64,000 bases of DNA from Amia ocellicauda (taxonomy: Eukaryota > Chordata > Actinopteri > Amiiformes > Amiidae): assembly GCF_036373705.1 (NCBI RefSeq), contig NC_089855.1:9877219-9941218 (forward strand). Direction: 5' to 3'. This document shows, piece after piece, positions 36,990-52,076 of this stretch. Below the pieces are notes generated by a model. The model was not told the origin of the DNA and searched no databases. It was given only the letters and a program-made list of their open reading frames with translations. The stretch's first letter is position 1, and the number at the start of each line of letters is the position of its first letter. The position numbers and the translations under genes are program-made.

Positions 36990-39118
36990 TATACGCAGAT
37001 TCATAAACAGAAAGTGGAAAAAAAAAAAAAAAAAAAAGAGAGATCTTAGTCACATCATCTGGTCACCGGCTGCAAAGTTGTATCCGTTTAATAGTTTAAA
37101 GAGTTATTTGAATAAAGCATACAACAGTCAGTAAGAGTATTTCATTCAACAGGGAAGAACTCCAGTGAACAACACAATCAAACCCAGAGCCCAATGTGTT
37201 CCTTCTTGAATAATTTAATTACCAGAATAACTAGTATAAATACAGATGCAACTGTATGTATTCACAATGCATTTGGCACAATGCCAACACAACACAATTC
37301 CCGAGACTTTATTTCAAACAATTTTATCTACCGAGGTTAAGTGCTCGTTGCTTTGTAAACATGGCCCAGTGCCTGTCTCTCATATATCCCGATAGAAAGG
37401 AACAACAACCCTGATACATACTAATCAATATTATTAGCAATGGTAATGATAAGGTTTATAACAATGTGAACATAGCAATATGTGATGTAATAACCTATTT
37501 CCCTGCACAAAACACAAGGTGTGGTTTTGTGGATTCCTGTCGTACACAAGCAAAATATCATCCTTGTGAACTTTCATTGTGGCCTTTGAGGGCTTCAATA
37601 TACATGAAAGATCTGAATTACCTGTGAGTAACAAGTCTTGGTGAGCTTTACAATGTCACTTGGTAACACTGTATGGTAATATTTCAAATCATCACCACTT
37701 CTTTTCCTAGCTTGCTTGGGAGATGCTTATGGTTTACATTATTGCATATATTTAAAGGGAGAGGAGATGATTAGGTAATGCTTTACAATAATGGGGAGTT
37801 GTTCTTAATGAATGGGTGAATCTTACAGGAAAAATATTTGAATGCCGCGTGCACATCCACTGAGCTCTGATGTATAAACACTAACCCCACACTCTAGTCT
37901 GTAAGCCTATCCCTCACTGTAAGCTTGGTATACACGTGGCTAACAGACAAACTCAGATGAAGTGCTTCAAGTATTCATACATCAATCCATTAAGAACTGG
38001 TGCCCATTATAATGCGTGGCCATAGAGTATGATAAAAGGGACAGATTTGTTAGCGAAAGGCCTACTAAACCATTTTGGATTGACTGAATTTATCTCTGCA
38101 AGGATGCAAACTATTTCCAAACTATATCTAGAATGGCAGACAGAGCAATAGTCTCTCAAGAAGTAATTCAGTATAACAGAGAGAAAGGATTTGTAGACCA
38201 ATATTTAAAGTGAGAGTCTACCACCAGTCATTATTTTTGGAATAAATAAATGTATAAATAAATAAGAATTACAGGGATAGATTTTGAGGGGTGCTTCATT
38301 ATCAGGCAATCATGCACTTCTTCAAAACACACTATAGAGGGGTTAACATCCACAAAGGCAGCAAAACGCTGACTTGCGGTCTCATGCAAGCAATCTGGCC
38401 TCAGGCACCATGCTAAAGACAAGAGGTACATTATCTTTCCTCCAGAGAGTTGGACAGGTTTGGGAAGACATTTACATCTTATTGCACGTTATATAAGTTG
38501 TGTGTAACCGCTGGAACTGATCTATGGGTTATTAACGTCATGCAAAATAATGTTTTTCTTGTGGTTTTAATTCATCATTTTGTACTTTTGCTGTGCCCCG
38601 TTCTAAGATAACTTGTACAGTACTCTGAGATGTGATGCTACGAATTCATTAAGATCCTTCAAAACCACAGCTGGTGAAAACTTTGGGATCTGCTGGGGCC
38701 ACTCTATGAAGACTTGCTGGACTGGATGGCCTTTTTCCGTTTTTACATTGTACATTTTCTTAAAGAGATGTGTGAGTAGCTCAGTGTGAAGCTGGGACCT
38801 GCCGTTGTCCCACACAACCTCTGCAAGTCTTGGTTTCCCTGGATTTATGTGTTACAGCCCCCGTGAAACATTAGCTTTGGAGACTGTGTTCAACAAGAAA
38901 AGATACAAATTTGAACGGATTAAGCGGTCACTCTCTATGAACAATCACTGTCCACGATTCTTCTAGAATGGTTGTTTTCTCCCTTCTTTTCCAGAGTCGC
39001 TGAATATCAAGTCACATACTGTAATCTGACCTGTTGTTTTGCTTCCTTCAATAGGTAAAGTGCTATTTTTGTCCATGAGTTGTTTTATTCTATTGCATAG
39101 TTTGTTTTTTCTGTTGTT
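36990..39118. other. Intergenic region between PLCXD paralogues B and C
   Basis: No gene is supported. It holds a poly-A run at 37018-37037. A stretch around 38640-38765 has a TGGACTGGATGGCCTTTT motif resembling the 3' end of the CR1-like LINE in this window and is probably a decayed LINE tail. The remainder is AT-rich and unremarkable. Confidence 0.5.
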
Positions 39119-39124
39119 TTTATT
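39119..39124 (-). terminator. PLCXD paralogue C polyadenylation signal
   Basis: On the minus strand an AATAAA lies about 33 bases after the stop codon of paralogue C, implying a very short 3' UTR if used. Confidence 0.5.
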
Positions 39125-39156
39125 CCCAGAGGTGTTTGCGTTCCCTCAGCGTAGCA

Positions 39157-42100
39157 TCAGGACGTCCAGTTCAGCAGAGCTTCGTTCAGCGCAAGCACGG
39201 CTGGTACCAAATGGCCCTCCTTCACAAAGTCCCCAGCGATGATGTTGATGGAGTGTCTGCTAGACCCGGGACACTGGTTCTCCACCCATTCCAGCAGCAC
39301 CGGGTATGTGGACATCACCATGTCTTTCAGAGACTTTGTCGGGTGGGAACAGATGTACTTGAGGTCCTCGGTCAGGTTTATACCTGCAACAAAAAACCCT
39401 GCTGTGGAAGAGAAACCAGTTCCGTGAAATATGTTAATGCATGTTCATTGCTACAGGAAGTGACATGTAAATATGCCAGGAATGGTATAGCTCATGGTAT
39501 AGGAATGGTACAGACAGCAATGAAGAATATCAGCTTTATTGGGATTGGTCCTAACTATACAGGGTAGTCCTGTGCTTATAATAGAGTGTTTCATTTAATG
39601 CAGCCATACCAAAACTTGTCTAGAGCTACATTCTTCCTTATCAATGTGTTAAGCAATAACGTCAGGTGTTCGTCAAAGATGACTTCAGAAGAATAAAACA
39701 GAATCACAAGTTATTAGTTTAGTTTAACATCATAAAAGAAAGACACAGTGCAGAAAACAGTCAAACACTTTCCCCCCCTCATTAATAAAATAAAGTCTGT
39801 TACCTGGACGGCCGTTCTGTTTCCTCCTTTCAAATTCCTCGATGAGCGCCTCAGCTTCACACTTGTTGGCCCACCAGTAAGGGATGTGTGGCCAGAGTTC
39901 ATCATGGCAATTTATGATGTGGTGTTCGTAGGAGATTATTACTTGGTATCCTAAGTGCCAAAAGTTTCTCAGTGTAACCGTCTCCTGTAGAGAACAGATC
40001 AGTAGCAGTAAATCAAGAGGGTTTTGTCCTCCCCATGTACTGGGTACTGGGAATACAGGGGGTGATTTTTAGAGTTCTGCCTTAAGATAGAAACCCATAA
40101 GCACTGAGAACATTATAGATGATCCTTACATGTATACATAATCAAAAAAGTGATGTAACTTGTTTAGCAACAATCATAAAAACCTGCTGTGCATATTTAC
40201 CATTTTTGGACACAGTTTGGAGACGAATATGCTCTTTATGGAGTCAATCAGATGGCTGTGGAGCTCTTGGTTGAGTGCAAGGAAGTGGCTGAAGGACAAG
40301 ATCACAACCTCTTTTGGATGCACGTCCAGCCACTCTCGGATCTCCTTCAGGACCGCCTGCATTCACACACACACACACACAACAGGAATTCACACCAGCG
40401 CAGAGAAACAGGCAGGGGCATCCAGTGAACCCAGCACGAAGCAGTGATAGTCTAAGTTTAACTGAAAATCATACATGCATACAAAAAACAAAACTTTAAT
40501 CAAAATGTATATGTCCTAAGGGAACTGGAATATAAATTTGACCATATTTGAACTCCGCAGAAGTTGGAATTTGTAGCAGTGACCATAACAAGATAATCGG
40601 TCTCTGATTGACACAGCAGTAAGAGATGAGACTTCATACATTCCTGGAAAAACAATTACTGTAGGATATCCTCTGCGGGAATCCAGACAGATGAGAATCT
40701 CCTATTTAATTAGGATTTTAATTAACTTTAAATGTTACAGGGTATGCAAAGAATTAACTAGTAGTACCATCGTCTGGAGAAGCAAAACTGTTGTCCTGGT
40801 GGACTGCGGATGCCTTGCAGTGAGGAATAGATAGATATTAGGCTTATACACATTAACAAAAGTGACAAACAATTAATAGCGGAGCAAACAGAATCAGCAC
40901 AGTGGAGTGTGTTGTGCGTTTCAGATAGAAGTGCATTGTTATTTTATCTCTCACTTCGTCTGCATGTCGTAATCTCATCCATTTATCAGATTCCTTATTG
41001 TCTATGTGCAAGTTGTGTGCTGGAGCCTGGGTCCTTCTAAAGACTTATCAGATTCTTTGCGAAGGATGAGAGAGGTCTGACAGTGAAGGTCACCATAGAC
41101 CACGGACACGGCTGCTGTTTTTCTTTGACAAGCTTTCAGTGATTCAGCCTTCTTTCTGGGCTCTTGTCTTACCTCCACAGTGACAGTGGTGTAAACGCCG
41201 TGGTAGAAGTATAGGTCACAGGAGTTGTCGTTCGGCCGGTGAGCAATCCTCAGATCACAATACCTCACCCCAGCATCGAGCTGCTCCTTCACACTGGACT
41301 CCTACACAGTAGACAAATCCCAGCTCTTATAGACCTGCTAAAACTACATGGATCTCCAATTCTTTGGTATCAGAAAAACTTTAATTCTGGAGAATACTAA
41401 CCCAAACCAAAGCAAATTAAATTTATTGTAATTGTTAATTTTTAACTTTTATTTTAAGATCTCATGGCTATTGAAAATGTATCCTATAATTGACTATCAA
41501 AGTCTATTCATAGCAGGACAATATATTTGTGTGCTTATGCCCGATTTGGATCGTTTATTTCAATCAGATTTTATTCATTTGTTCTCCAGTTCTATTAACG
41601 TCGCAGCCCTGTAGCACAAGCTGTAAGGCCAAACGTATCCAAAAACGGTTTTGTCCTCAGTTAGGGCGATTACTGTGAAGTACTTTTGAAAAACGCAATT
41701 GATTTTCTTTTCTTTGCCATCAGATACAGATTACATCCATATGGTGTTACAATAATAATAATAAAAAAAAACTACTTTAGGCATACATATCTTCCTGTTC
41801 CCATATCTCATTACTGATGTGTTCATTGAAAAATGAATAGTCTCAAAATGTAGCTACTGTAACAGTATCCGTTTTATTTCATCCCATATATAACAGTCCT
41901 TAATGTATGACCTGCCTGAGCTATTTTCATCCGCACTAGAAATGTCCTCGATTTCTCACAGAGTTAGGCTACACAAAAGGAGATGGTGCTTAAAATGGAT
42001 ACTTAAGCAGCTGGGACAATGGATAGAAAAGACTGAACACCTTGATTTCTGTCTAACCATTGGCAGACTCCTGTACCAAAATTCATGCGGTGCAGACAGT

Positions 42101-43197
42101 AAACCATGACAATTATTTATTTTCTTTTTACAGATAGTAACACTGGGTGGAACTACAACTTTCGAAATATAATTCAGACGAACATACACTTACACCTGCA
42201 GTGAGGCAAGCCCTAGCTTTGCATGCAAATCTGTTAATGTTTTTCTGCTCATAAATCAGTTTGCATGAAGGGCATAGGCCACAATGTGGGCTGAAGCCTG
42301 GAGCCTGTATTGCAACATGACATTTGATTCACAACCTTCATTACAGCGAACTTCCAGTGTATTTATAATTGAGCTAATGTAGCACAAATGAAAAGACATA
42401 TATATTCTACAGCCTACCTGTGTTATAGCCCACTTGTACAAAAACGGGCGAATAAGAGGCTTCATAATTTTGTCCAGCTGTTTTAACATGTCTGGCTGTG
42501 TGACATCCACTGGGGATCTGTTGTTTTTGTCCAGACAGTAAGTGATGGTGTTGTGGCTGCCTGGAAAGAAAAAGAGCACACACTGAAGACGGGAGATGAA
42601 ACAAACAAAAACCGTCCCAAGAACAGGTGTTTTGCAGACTGACCCACTCCAAAAGGATGCACCCCCGTTAATCGAACGGGGGATTGCTTTTAGGGCAGCC
42701 ATGCAGAGCTGCGTTTTGTTGGCACCAGTCTGTCATAATTATTGTCCAATTCTTGTCTTGGGTCTGTTGGGTCCAAGCATTATAACCCATGGTGGATGCT
42801 GAAAATTGTAGTCTCCATCATCATGCCACCAGCAGTCCATGTGCTTTAGTAGCAGGAACTGGCTGCCTTCATATGATTTTGGACAGATGCAAACATACCA
42901 TCTGTATAATAACACAAGACTCAAGGAAGAAATTAGGGGAGGGCAGCTTGTCAATACTTCTGGTAATCTACATTGTACAGAGTTAAGGAAAACAAAAAAA
43001 AACATTATAAACTTGACTGATTCAAATCAAAGGATGAAAGGACAAGAGGAGAATGAAGATAAAACAAATGTACCTGGAATTGCCAAGTTGTACAGAGGCA
43101 CGTCCCAAAGACTGTCTGGTAAATGAGACATCCAGCTGTCCGTGGGCAGGTTCCTCAGAGACCCCTTACTGGTTGTTGATGACTCCATGGAAGTCAT
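39157..43197 (-). CDS. PLCXD1: PLCXD1 paralogue C (divergent PI-PLC X-domain protein)
   Basis: Third tandem PI-PLC X-box gene. Coding exons in transcript order: 43074-43197, 42418-42560, 41173-41301, 40201-40356, 39804-39984, 39157-39401; 325 aa. It has the same six-exon plan and phases as A and B, with a longer exon 2 (143 against 137 bases). The X-box has H44-N45 (GSHNTITY) where A and B have His-Asp; D105, R107 and H123 are kept. His-Asn is what the large eukaryotic PLCs use, so activity is plausible but may differ. PLCXD1-type blocks YWWANK, FFVAGINLTED and NIIAGDF place it with PLCXD1 rather than PLCXD2 or 3. The second in-frame ATG at 43188 is also possible. A CpG-rich promoter lies at 43.8-44.3 kb. 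Confidence 0.93.
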
Positions 43198-43799
43198 TTT
43201 TTAATTTATGTTTCTCCAAATTCCGCCTTGAACACACACACAAAATCCAAAAGATGTATACAGCCAGTCCTCATCCAAAATGAGCTTAATCTGACGGACA
43301 TATATTTGCATGCACTTCTTTATTGACCAACGCGTGTCAGATAACTTGTGGTGATTAATTTAGACCTTACCCAACAAAAGGCTCATATACTGACGTTCAA
43401 TTATTCGTATAATCCAGTCATTATGGATATAGTGCATTGCGTGTCTGTTTCCCCCCCCCTTTGGATAATTGGATCGTATTCCTATTGTAAGAGCTTTACA
43501 AATAATTAATTCTAACCAAAGCAAACACACAACCCCATGGTGCCGCCTGGGATTGTGGTGAAACCCGTTTCACCGGTGCACAAAAGCGAGGAGGATGCAG
43601 TCAATTTGCACATCGCATCGCAGGACCCAGTTTTACCGAAATCATGTGCATCTTAGTTTCAATCACTTTGTGTACAACAATCTTAACATGTTATACCACA
43701 TCGAAGACGTGAATAACCCATATATAACCATGCACAAGACAGAGGTCTGTGATGTTTAAAGTGCCAATGCCTTACTATGCGTCTCTGCCCATTAAAGCG

Positions 43800-44280
43800 C
43801 ACTTACAGGCTCCTCGCTGACGTCACGGTCCGCAGTCGCCGGGCTGCAGCTGCTCGTCTCCGGCTCGGACTGCGCTGCTGGGGGCAGGTTTGCTATTTAA
43901 AAACAGCATGGGGCGCGCCAGGCTGCACACCTAGCTTAGGGCTCCCGAAACCGTAGACGACACCGCGATCTCGGATACAGGAGAAGAGCACAGTGCGTGG
44001 GGCTGCGGCGCACGCCATCGCCGGGAGAAAGAAACCGGCCCGGGCAACACGACCTGCGGGAAATGCGCCCCCCGAGAAGAAAGCACGAGTCCCCGGCGCT
44101 GTGGAGTTTGCGGCTGAACTTTCTGTGGCGGGTTTGGCCTCCGGACGCGGGTCTGTTCCTCGTTTGATGACGGACTGTCGGGCTCTGGGGGAGGGGGCGT
44201 GGCCTGGTTCTGGACGGGTCGGGTTGTGGGCCAATCCGCGTCCAGCAGGGCGGGCCGAGCCGCAGCCCCTTTAAAGAGGA
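43800..44280. promoter_or_regulatory. CpG island, probable promoter of PLCXD paralogue C
   Basis: The most CpG-dense stretch of the window apart from the JADE3 3' exon. It contains a perfect CRE palindrome TGACGTCA (43818-43825), a TATTTAAA box near 43891 and a CCAAT box near 44229. The nearest gene start is paralogue C, 0.6 kb to the left on the minus strand; RGN ends 1.9 kb to the right. Long overlapping frames on both strands are by-products of GC content and carry no domain. Confidence 0.6.
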
Positions 44281-46142
44281 CATTGGCCCTTTTATTCCTC
44301 ACTTCACATTAAATAAATGCCCCATATGAATAATAATCATAACCGACATTACTCAAGTTTAAATGATCTTGTGCATCCCACTGTAACAACTGTTTCTAGA
44401 CTAATTCTCCATTAATTGGACATTTGGTGCTTTTCTGCTTTGCAGCCCCCTCCCCCCAAATAAACACTAAAGGTGCGGAAAACTGTCAAACTGCTGAGCT
44501 CAGGGAAAAAGCAAAGAGCGCAGTTTTCCCTGACTTCGTGCTTTTGTCGGTTGCTGTGCATTGGCAGCCTTGGTGCTTTGTGCATTTACGCAGAGCGCAG
44601 GACCCACAATCTTGCAGATTTAATTATGAGATGCGTAGCGCCTGCACACTGCACGCCAGTTATATTACTACTACAACCACTGCAGAAAAGAGCGAATAAT
44701 AATAAATCTGTGACACCCAGCTGTATATGGATTTATACTTTATATCAAAACCATCCCTCTGTCCTGTCACAGAGCTGTACTATATGCAGGTGAGACAGGA
44801 CAATAAGAATGAAGGTTAACTCATTTAATATATACTACTTTACTACTACTACTACTAGATTTTTTTCTTGGTGGTCTGAACAGACATTTCTATCCCCACT
44901 TAGTAATTTGGTGTTTTGAAATCTGAAACACAAAACATGAGATGGAAACTACTTCACACACACTTCTCAGTTGGCATGGTATGCTTCTTTTATTTGAGCC
45001 GAGAATGGTCAACATGAACAACGTGAACAAGCTTTGTGGCAAAGACATGAACACGAACAGCATAAAAAGACATACAGAATATTGTTCTAGCTACTGGCAA
45101 TGTGTGTCTATTCCCCGTTAATGATTATTACTATAACTATTAACTATATTAACACCACAGTCCAAGGTTACTCACATTTAAAAATGGCGAAAAGGTACAC
45201 AGCTGCCAAGGTGACAGAGTAAACGGCAGTGACACAAATTATGTAACATTAGGCACTGAAACAAAATGCAGAGGAAGACAACAGCTACAGCAATGGGTTA
45301 CAGTGAAATATGCTGGAATAGGAAACTGGAATAAGTGTTTTATCTAGTATCTGTAGATCAGTAAAAAAAAAAAAAAAAACTTGTTATGTATAGAGCATTT
45401 ATTGAGCTTTTCCAGTGTAATATTCTTTTTCCTGATAAGTCAGGCCTCCTATTCACAGTAGATTTAATGTTAATTTAATGCCCAGGAAAGATATAAATAT
45501 TTCATATCACAATAAGCAAAGCTCTAACAATTTTTTAACTCCTTACCAAAATTCTCATTCCATACATTTTCTTTCTGTAATAACATACTTCATCCCAACG
45601 GCACAGTAAGACCCAAATAAATTGGCCACATCGGTCTAACCACCAGTTTTCAACACGTCACATTCGGTTTCATTTCATTTTCACCTCCCTTCCTTACTGC
45701 AGCTTTCACACACCATGAAGAGTACTGAAGATTTGTTTCACTAGATCCTCTCTACAAATCTCAGCAGCCTGTTTCCAAAACGTTACAGCCAGATGGATGA
45801 GGTTTAGTTTGGGCTACTCTCACCCTCTCCTGGTAGCAGGTCAGTACAGCTATGGCTCAATGCAGGACATTTGACACCAGTGGTTCAAGTAAAACACAGT
45901 TATTGCTTATGCCCTGCTTAATGTGTACATTATTACCAGATATGATGACATGAACCAGTATGAATCTTTTGCCTGGGTGACTATAAATGTGAAGGAAAGA
46001 CATTTATTAAGAAGGTAATTAAGGTATTATATAAGGAACACTTTTTTTTTTTAATAGTTTGTAACTATAATTTTTTGAATTTAAGTCATACGAGTTAAAT
46101 CATTTCATTAACGCTTCTAGAACAGCAAACCACAAAGTGTGA
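44281..46142. other. Intergenic region and RGN 3' UTR
   Basis: No gene is seen. Minus-strand AATAAA signals near 46003, 45398 and 44990 could end RGN transcripts, so much of this may be RGN 3' UTR. A poly-A run lies at 45362-45379. Confidence 0.5.
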
Positions 46143-49898
<3,756 letters not shown>

Positions 49899-49973
49899 GG
49901 TCTGGCAATGCAAATGTCAGTTACCGCCAGATCAGTCTCCTCTCCTGCACTGATATATATATATATATATATA

Positions 49974-51193
49974 CACTCACCTAAAGGATTATTAGGAACA
50001 CCATACTAATACTGTGTTTGACCCCCTTTCGCCTTCAGAACTGCCTTAATTCTACGTGGCATTGATTCAACAAGGTGCTGAAAGCATTCTTTAGAAATGT
50101 TGGCCCATATTGATAGGATAGCATCTTGCAGTTGATGGAGATTTGTGGGATGCACATCCAGGGCACGAAGCTCCCGTTCCACCACATCCCAAAGATGCTC
50201 TATTGGGTTGAGATCTGGTGACTGTGGGGGCCAGTTTAGTACAGCGAACTCATTGTCATGTTCAAGAAACCAATTTGAAATGATTCGACCTTTGTGACAT
50301 GGTGCATTATCCTGCTGGAAGTAGCCATCAGAGGATGGGTACATGGTGGTCATAAAGGGATGGACATGGTCAGAAACAATGCTCAGATAGGCCGTGGCAT
50401 TTCAACGATGCCAATTGGCACTAAGGGGCCTAAAGTGTGCCAAGAAACCATCCCCCACACCATTACACCACCACCACCAGCCTGCACAGTGGTAACAAGG
50501 CATGATGGATCCATGTTCTCATTCTGTTTACGCCAAATTCTGACTCTACCATCTGAATATCTCAACAGAAATCGAGACTCATCAGACCAGGCAACATTTT
50601 TCCAGTCTTCAACTGTCCAATTTTGGTAAGCTTGTGCAAATTGTAGCCTCTTTTTCCTATTTGTAGTGGAGATGAGTGGTACCCGGTGGGGTCTTCTGCT
50701 GTTGTAGCCCATCCGCCTCAAGGTTGTACGTGTTGTGGCTTCACAAATGCTTTGCTGCATACCTCGGTTGTAACGAGTGGTTATTTCAGTCAAAGTTGCT
50801 CTTCTATCAGCTTGAATCAGTCGGCCCATTCTCCTCTGACCTCTAGCATCAACAAGGCATTTTCGCCCACAGGACTGCCGCATACTGGATGTTTTTCCCT
50901 TTTCACACCATTCTTTGTAAACCCTAGAAATGGTTGTGCGTGAAAATCCCAGTAACTGAGCAGATTGTGAAATACTCAGACCGGCCCGTCTGGCACCAAC
51001 AACCATGCCACGCTCAAAATTGCTTAAATCACCTTTCTTTCCCATTCAGACATTCAGTTTGGAGTTCAGGAGATTGTCTTGACCAGGACCACACCCCTAA
51101 ATGCATTGAAGCAACTGCCATGTGATTGGTTGGTTAGATAATTGCATTAATGAGAAATTGAACAGGTGTTCCTAATAATCCTTTAGGTGAGTG
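49974..51193 (-). mobile_element. Tc1/mariner transposon, DD36E type, copy 2
   Basis: A 1220-base element almost identical by eye to the copy at 24910-26130, with the same terminal repeats, TA flanks and orientation. It sits between the presumed RGN non-coding exon and the first coding exon. A TA microsatellite (49951-49973) abuts its left end, as for copy 1. Confidence 0.94.
50006..51045 (-). pseudogene. DD36E transposase, frameshifted
   Basis: The reading frame matches the intact copy from its start to about residue 212 (LVPIG). There a single C is missing near 50412 (copy 1 has CCC, this copy CC), which shifts the frame and gives an early stop. The remaining part, including the second catalytic D and the E, is still readable in another frame (50006-50353). 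Only a few other substitutions separate it from copy 1. Confidence 0.93.
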
Positions 51194-51994
51194 TATATTA
51201 CTCCTTCCTACCCCTGTCTGCAGCTTCAGACAGGTGGCAGGTGGCCATGCATTATTTTTACATACAGTCTCATACATGCATGAAATACTGAGTTATTCAT
51301 CACCATTTCCATAAGGAACCACATTCTTCCTGTAGAAGTGCAAATAGGGGTATGGCTTAACTCACATACGCTCTGACAAGGAAGGAAAGAGACCTAGCCC
51401 TGTATGTTGTTTAAAAAAAACTAAATTAATAATGATATTATAAAGTTAGCAAATTGAAGTTGGCTGTAGTAAGCCCGACTGTAAATGCAAACAGGCTGTA
51501 CATGGAACCGTAATTTATTACTGCGCATATTCACAACAACTTATTTTTAAATTGCAAAGGCAGCTGACTGTGAATCCTGCTTAACGTGCAGTAAAAAAAC
51601 TATGTATTGTGCGGTAGATACATAAATAGTTCAATTATTACGTCCTCATACTAGCATGGTGCTTTAGTTAAGCAAGGGGACGCATTTCCCTCCGCTGCGG
51701 GGTTTGAAGCTCCCTGTATCGGCCTGAAGTCCGAGCAGCTGTCGGGTGCAGTCAAACGGACCCTGGCTATACCGATCACAGTGGGAGATCAAAGACAACG
51801 ACTTCATATGAAAGTCACATGAAACGGATAATGCGAGTCACCAGATTCAAGTGACACTATTTTGCAAACGCGAACAAACACAAACCCACTTATTCGTGCA
51901 GTTACAAAACAACATGCATTTGGTTTCAACTTTGACGCATAAACACCAATGAAATGCATTGCAGTGCCAAGAGCACCAGGAGAAAGTGTCCTAC

Positions 51995-52076
51995 CAGCTC
52001 AGTGGATGTCTTCTGCACAGATGAGCTCTGCGGAGGTGCTCCACTGCTGCCCGTGCACTGTGCGCTTATTTTTATA
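51995..52076 (-). promoter_or_regulatory. Candidate RGN TATA promoter and non-coding first exon
   Basis: On the minus strand TATAAAAATA (52076-52067) is followed about 25-30 bases later by the expected start near 52040, then a splice donor GAGCTG|GTAGGA at 51995/51994. That donor pairs in principle with the acceptor just before the RGN ATG at 49898. The model is inferred from signals only. Confidence 0.4.

Noticed and set aside
38603-38815. 70-codon minus-strand frame (MWDNGRSQLHTELL...) that looks protein-like
   Set aside because: The complementary strand has a TGGACTGGATGGCCTTTT tail motif like a CR1-type LINE 3' end, and no convincing partner exon or polypyrimidine tract was found. An antisense shadow of a decayed LINE is the simpler reading.
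39620-39650. AGCTACATT, resembling the start of miR-221
   Set aside because: The match ends after nine bases and no hairpin surrounds it. A partial miR-222-like string near 61227 also fails beyond about 12 bases.
43893-44302. Several long frames on both strands at 43.9-44.3 kb
   Set aside because: They overlap each other in a CpG island, lack domains and follow from high GC content and few stops.
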